A stretch of DNA of 5,070 nt from Lachnospiraceae bacterium (GTDB lineage: Bacteria; Bacillota_A; Clostridia; Lachnospirales; Lachnospiraceae). Made by a program: the position numbers and the translations under genes. Of the stretch, positions 4,290 to 5,070 are shown in pieces. Below the pieces are notes generated by a model. The model was given only the letters and a program-made list of their open reading frames with translations, did not search any database and was not told the origin of the DNA. The stretch is taken from NCBI GenBank assembly GCA_009774655.1, contig VSOD01000318.1:1-5070 (forward strand). The letters run 5' to 3'. Each line of letters opens with the position of its first letter. Within the stretch, counting starts at the first letter, position 1.

Positions 4290-4565
4290 TTACACCACAC
4301 CCAGTTTCACGCTGTCCATTCCTTCCACCAGATCCTTCGCCAGCGTGCTGTCAGCCTCGTTGATCCGAATCGTAAAAACACTTTTCTCCGGACGAACCTC
4401 CCGGAACAACCGCTCCCACAGCCGTCTCTCCTGCCATTCTATAAAAAAAGAAATACGGTTCGTCACCAGCAGCTTCTCCAGCTTGTCCTTACTCTCCATG
4501 CCGTATACTTTACAAAACGGAATTTCATGATTAAAAAATAATGCGTTAAAATTAAGCGCTGCCAT
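4290..4565 (-). CDS. Small hypothetical protein, 91 aa
   Basis: I do not recognise this protein. It starts at ATG 4565-4563, behind a purine-rich GGGGGAAGGG that ends three bases before the start; the GGGGGAAG part is at usable distance. It has no signal peptide or membrane segment. The order looks like beta (PFCKVYGM), alpha (SKDKLEKLLVTN, 25-36), beta (ISFFIEW, 38-44), alpha or loop (RRLWERLFREV, 47-57), beta (SVFTIRIN, 62-69) and alpha (ADSTLAKDLVEGM, 71-83). A short helix followed by a buried strand and a repeat of the unit suggests a ferredoxin-like or ACT-like fold, as in DUF2007-type proteins; this is a guess from pattern only. The gene is first in a probable two-gene operon with the rRNA methylase. 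Trp44 and Trp50 with several Arg could mark a binding face. Confidence 0.7.
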   Translation of the reverse strand: MAALNFNALFFNHEIPFCKVYGMESKDKLEKLLVTNRISFFIEWQERRLWERLFREVRPEKSVFTIRINEADSTLAKDLVEGMDSVKLGVV

Positions 4566-4604
4566 ATCCCTTCCCCCATAAAACTAATTTATGTCCGTTG
4601 TGCC

Positions 4605-4637
4605 GCTCTGCTTTGACACAATCTCTATGCTCTGCTT
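4605..4637. repeat. 9-bp direct repeat in the promoter leader
   Basis: GCTCTGCTT occurs at 4605-4613 and again at 4629-4637, a 24-bp period. The second copy abuts the -10 box of the downstream minus-strand promoter, and the first lies in the transcribed leader. Two copies of a site spaced by about two helical turns could bind a regulator. Confidence 0.35.
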
Positions 4638-4696
4638 ATGATAGCTTTATGTTAACTTATATGGCAATTATATACTACATAATACGGAAAAATCAA
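4638..4696 (-). promoter_or_regulatory. Tandem promoters for the 4565 gene and methylase
   Basis: Two sigma-A-like promoters read on the minus strand. The upstream one has TTGATT (4696-4691), 18 bp, and a perfect TATAAT (4672-4667). The downstream one has TTGCCA (4667-4662), 18 bp, and TATCAT (4643-4638), one mismatch in each box. The -10 of the first touches the -35 of the second. Starts would lie near 4660 and 4631, giving leaders of about 95 and 65 nt. Confidence 0.5.
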
Positions 4697-4702
4697 CCTT
4701 TT

Positions 4703-4731
4703 TTGACATTTTGTATCCTTTGTCACAAAAT
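4703..4731. repeat. AT-rich inverted repeat downstream of the 4743 gene
   Basis: ATTTTGT (4708-4714) and ACAAAAT (4725-4731) form a perfect 7-bp inverted repeat with a 10-nt loop. TGACA (4704-4708) and TGTCA (4721-4725) form an alternative 5-bp dyad. It lies 12 bases after the stop of the minus-strand gene and just upstream of the next gene's -35. It is too AT-rich for a confident terminator. It may be a weak terminator or an operator for the tandem promoters. Confidence 0.35.
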
Positions 4732-4742
4732 ATTTATGTAAA

Positions 4743-5060
4743 TCATTCCGTCCATGAGCGATGCAGTCTGTCGAGCCAGTATTCCCGCCGGCTTTCATGC
4801 CGTTCATTAAGCCACTGCCTGGCCTGCTCGACCCCTTCCTCCGTCAGCGGAACATCCAGCGTCTCTTTTAAATCCTCCGGCGTCTTTACCAGATTCAGCG
4901 GCTCCGGCCAGACCGTTACCCTGATGATATCTTCCTCTCCGCTTCTGCATTTCTTAAGCATATATCGCATGCCTTCCATACTGCCGGAATATTCTTCTTT
5001 CTTAATATAGTTTAACGGTTTAAATGTCTCCTTTTCCAACAAAATTTTTTCCTCTTTCAT
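4743..5060 (-). CDS. Conserved-looking hypothetical protein, 105 aa
   Basis: The function is unknown. The protein is soluble, charged and probably mixed alpha/beta, without signal peptide or membrane segment. Visible blocks are FKPLNYIKKEEYSGSMEGMRYML (about 13-35, marked by the SGS and GMRY turn), IRVTVWPEPLNLVKTPE (46-62) and a helical EEGVEQARQWLNERHESRREYW (about 74-95). The combination of a GMRY turn, a WPEP strand and a C-terminal WLNE helix recalls small uncharacterised proteins of gut Clostridia, from memory and without a family name. The ATG at 5060-5058 is the first visible start, but only ten bases lie upstream. They show no ribosome binding site and no in-frame stop, so the true N-terminus may lie outside the window. 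It ends TGA at 4745-4743 and is followed by the tandem promoters of the next gene. Confidence 0.75.
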   Translation of the reverse strand: MKEEKILLEKETFKPLNYIKKEEYSGSMEGMRYMLKKCRSGEEDIIRVTVWPEPLNLVKTPEDLKETLDVPLTEEGVEQARQWLNERHESRREYWLDRLHRSWTE

Positions 5061-5070
5061 TGTATAAAAT

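Noticed and set aside
4711..5010. Plus-strand 99-codon frame opposite the last gene
   Set aside because: Its Ser/Arg-rich translation and lack of a ribosome binding site mark it as antisense shadow; the minus-strand frame has conserved-looking motifs.

Overview
The window reads as a chromosomal segment of a mid-GC Clostridia genome, most likely Lachnospiraceae. This rests on the look of the proteins (a stand-alone Spo0A-C-like protein, a DHA3-type efflux pump, an RlmD/RlmCD methylase), strong GGAGG ribosome binding sites, consensus sigma-A promoters and a tRNA without an encoded CCA. The genus is not determined. No CRISPR array, insertion sequence, rRNA or replication origin is visible.

Layout, left to right. 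(1) 1-835, minus strand: the N-terminal half of an MFS drug-efflux-type transporter, cut by the window edge. It has its own near-consensus promoter and a roughly 190-nt leader. The leader holds a 12-codon peptide ORF with a strong ribosome binding site, several inverted repeats, a second 32-codon ORF ending one base before the transporter ATG, and a 9-bp helix that overlaps the transporter's ribosome binding site. This looks like an inducible attenuation leader and is the best candidate here for undescribed biology. (2) 840-1470: a small plus-strand gene (Spo0A C-terminal-like) and then a 200-base convergent gap with two nested perfect inverted repeats. (3) 1468-1831: a minus-strand XRE-type repressor whose ribosome binding site and start codon sit inside a perfect 10-bp dyad. 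(4) 1832-2214: two GC-rich hairpins, an extended -10 promoter, tRNA-Val(CAC) and a long stem-loop terminator. (5) 2293-2835: a plus-strand Uma2-family putative endonuclease. (6) 2920-4565, minus strand: a 23S rRNA m5U methyltransferase and, upstream of it, a small unknown gene, probably cotranscribed from tandem promoters near 4640-4696. (7) 4743-5060, minus strand: a conserved-looking 105-aa hypothetical protein.

The genes do not form one pathway. The RNA-level control regions (610-835 and 1800-1831) are more unusual than the proteins. All structure and promoter calls were made by eye; no folding or database search was run.
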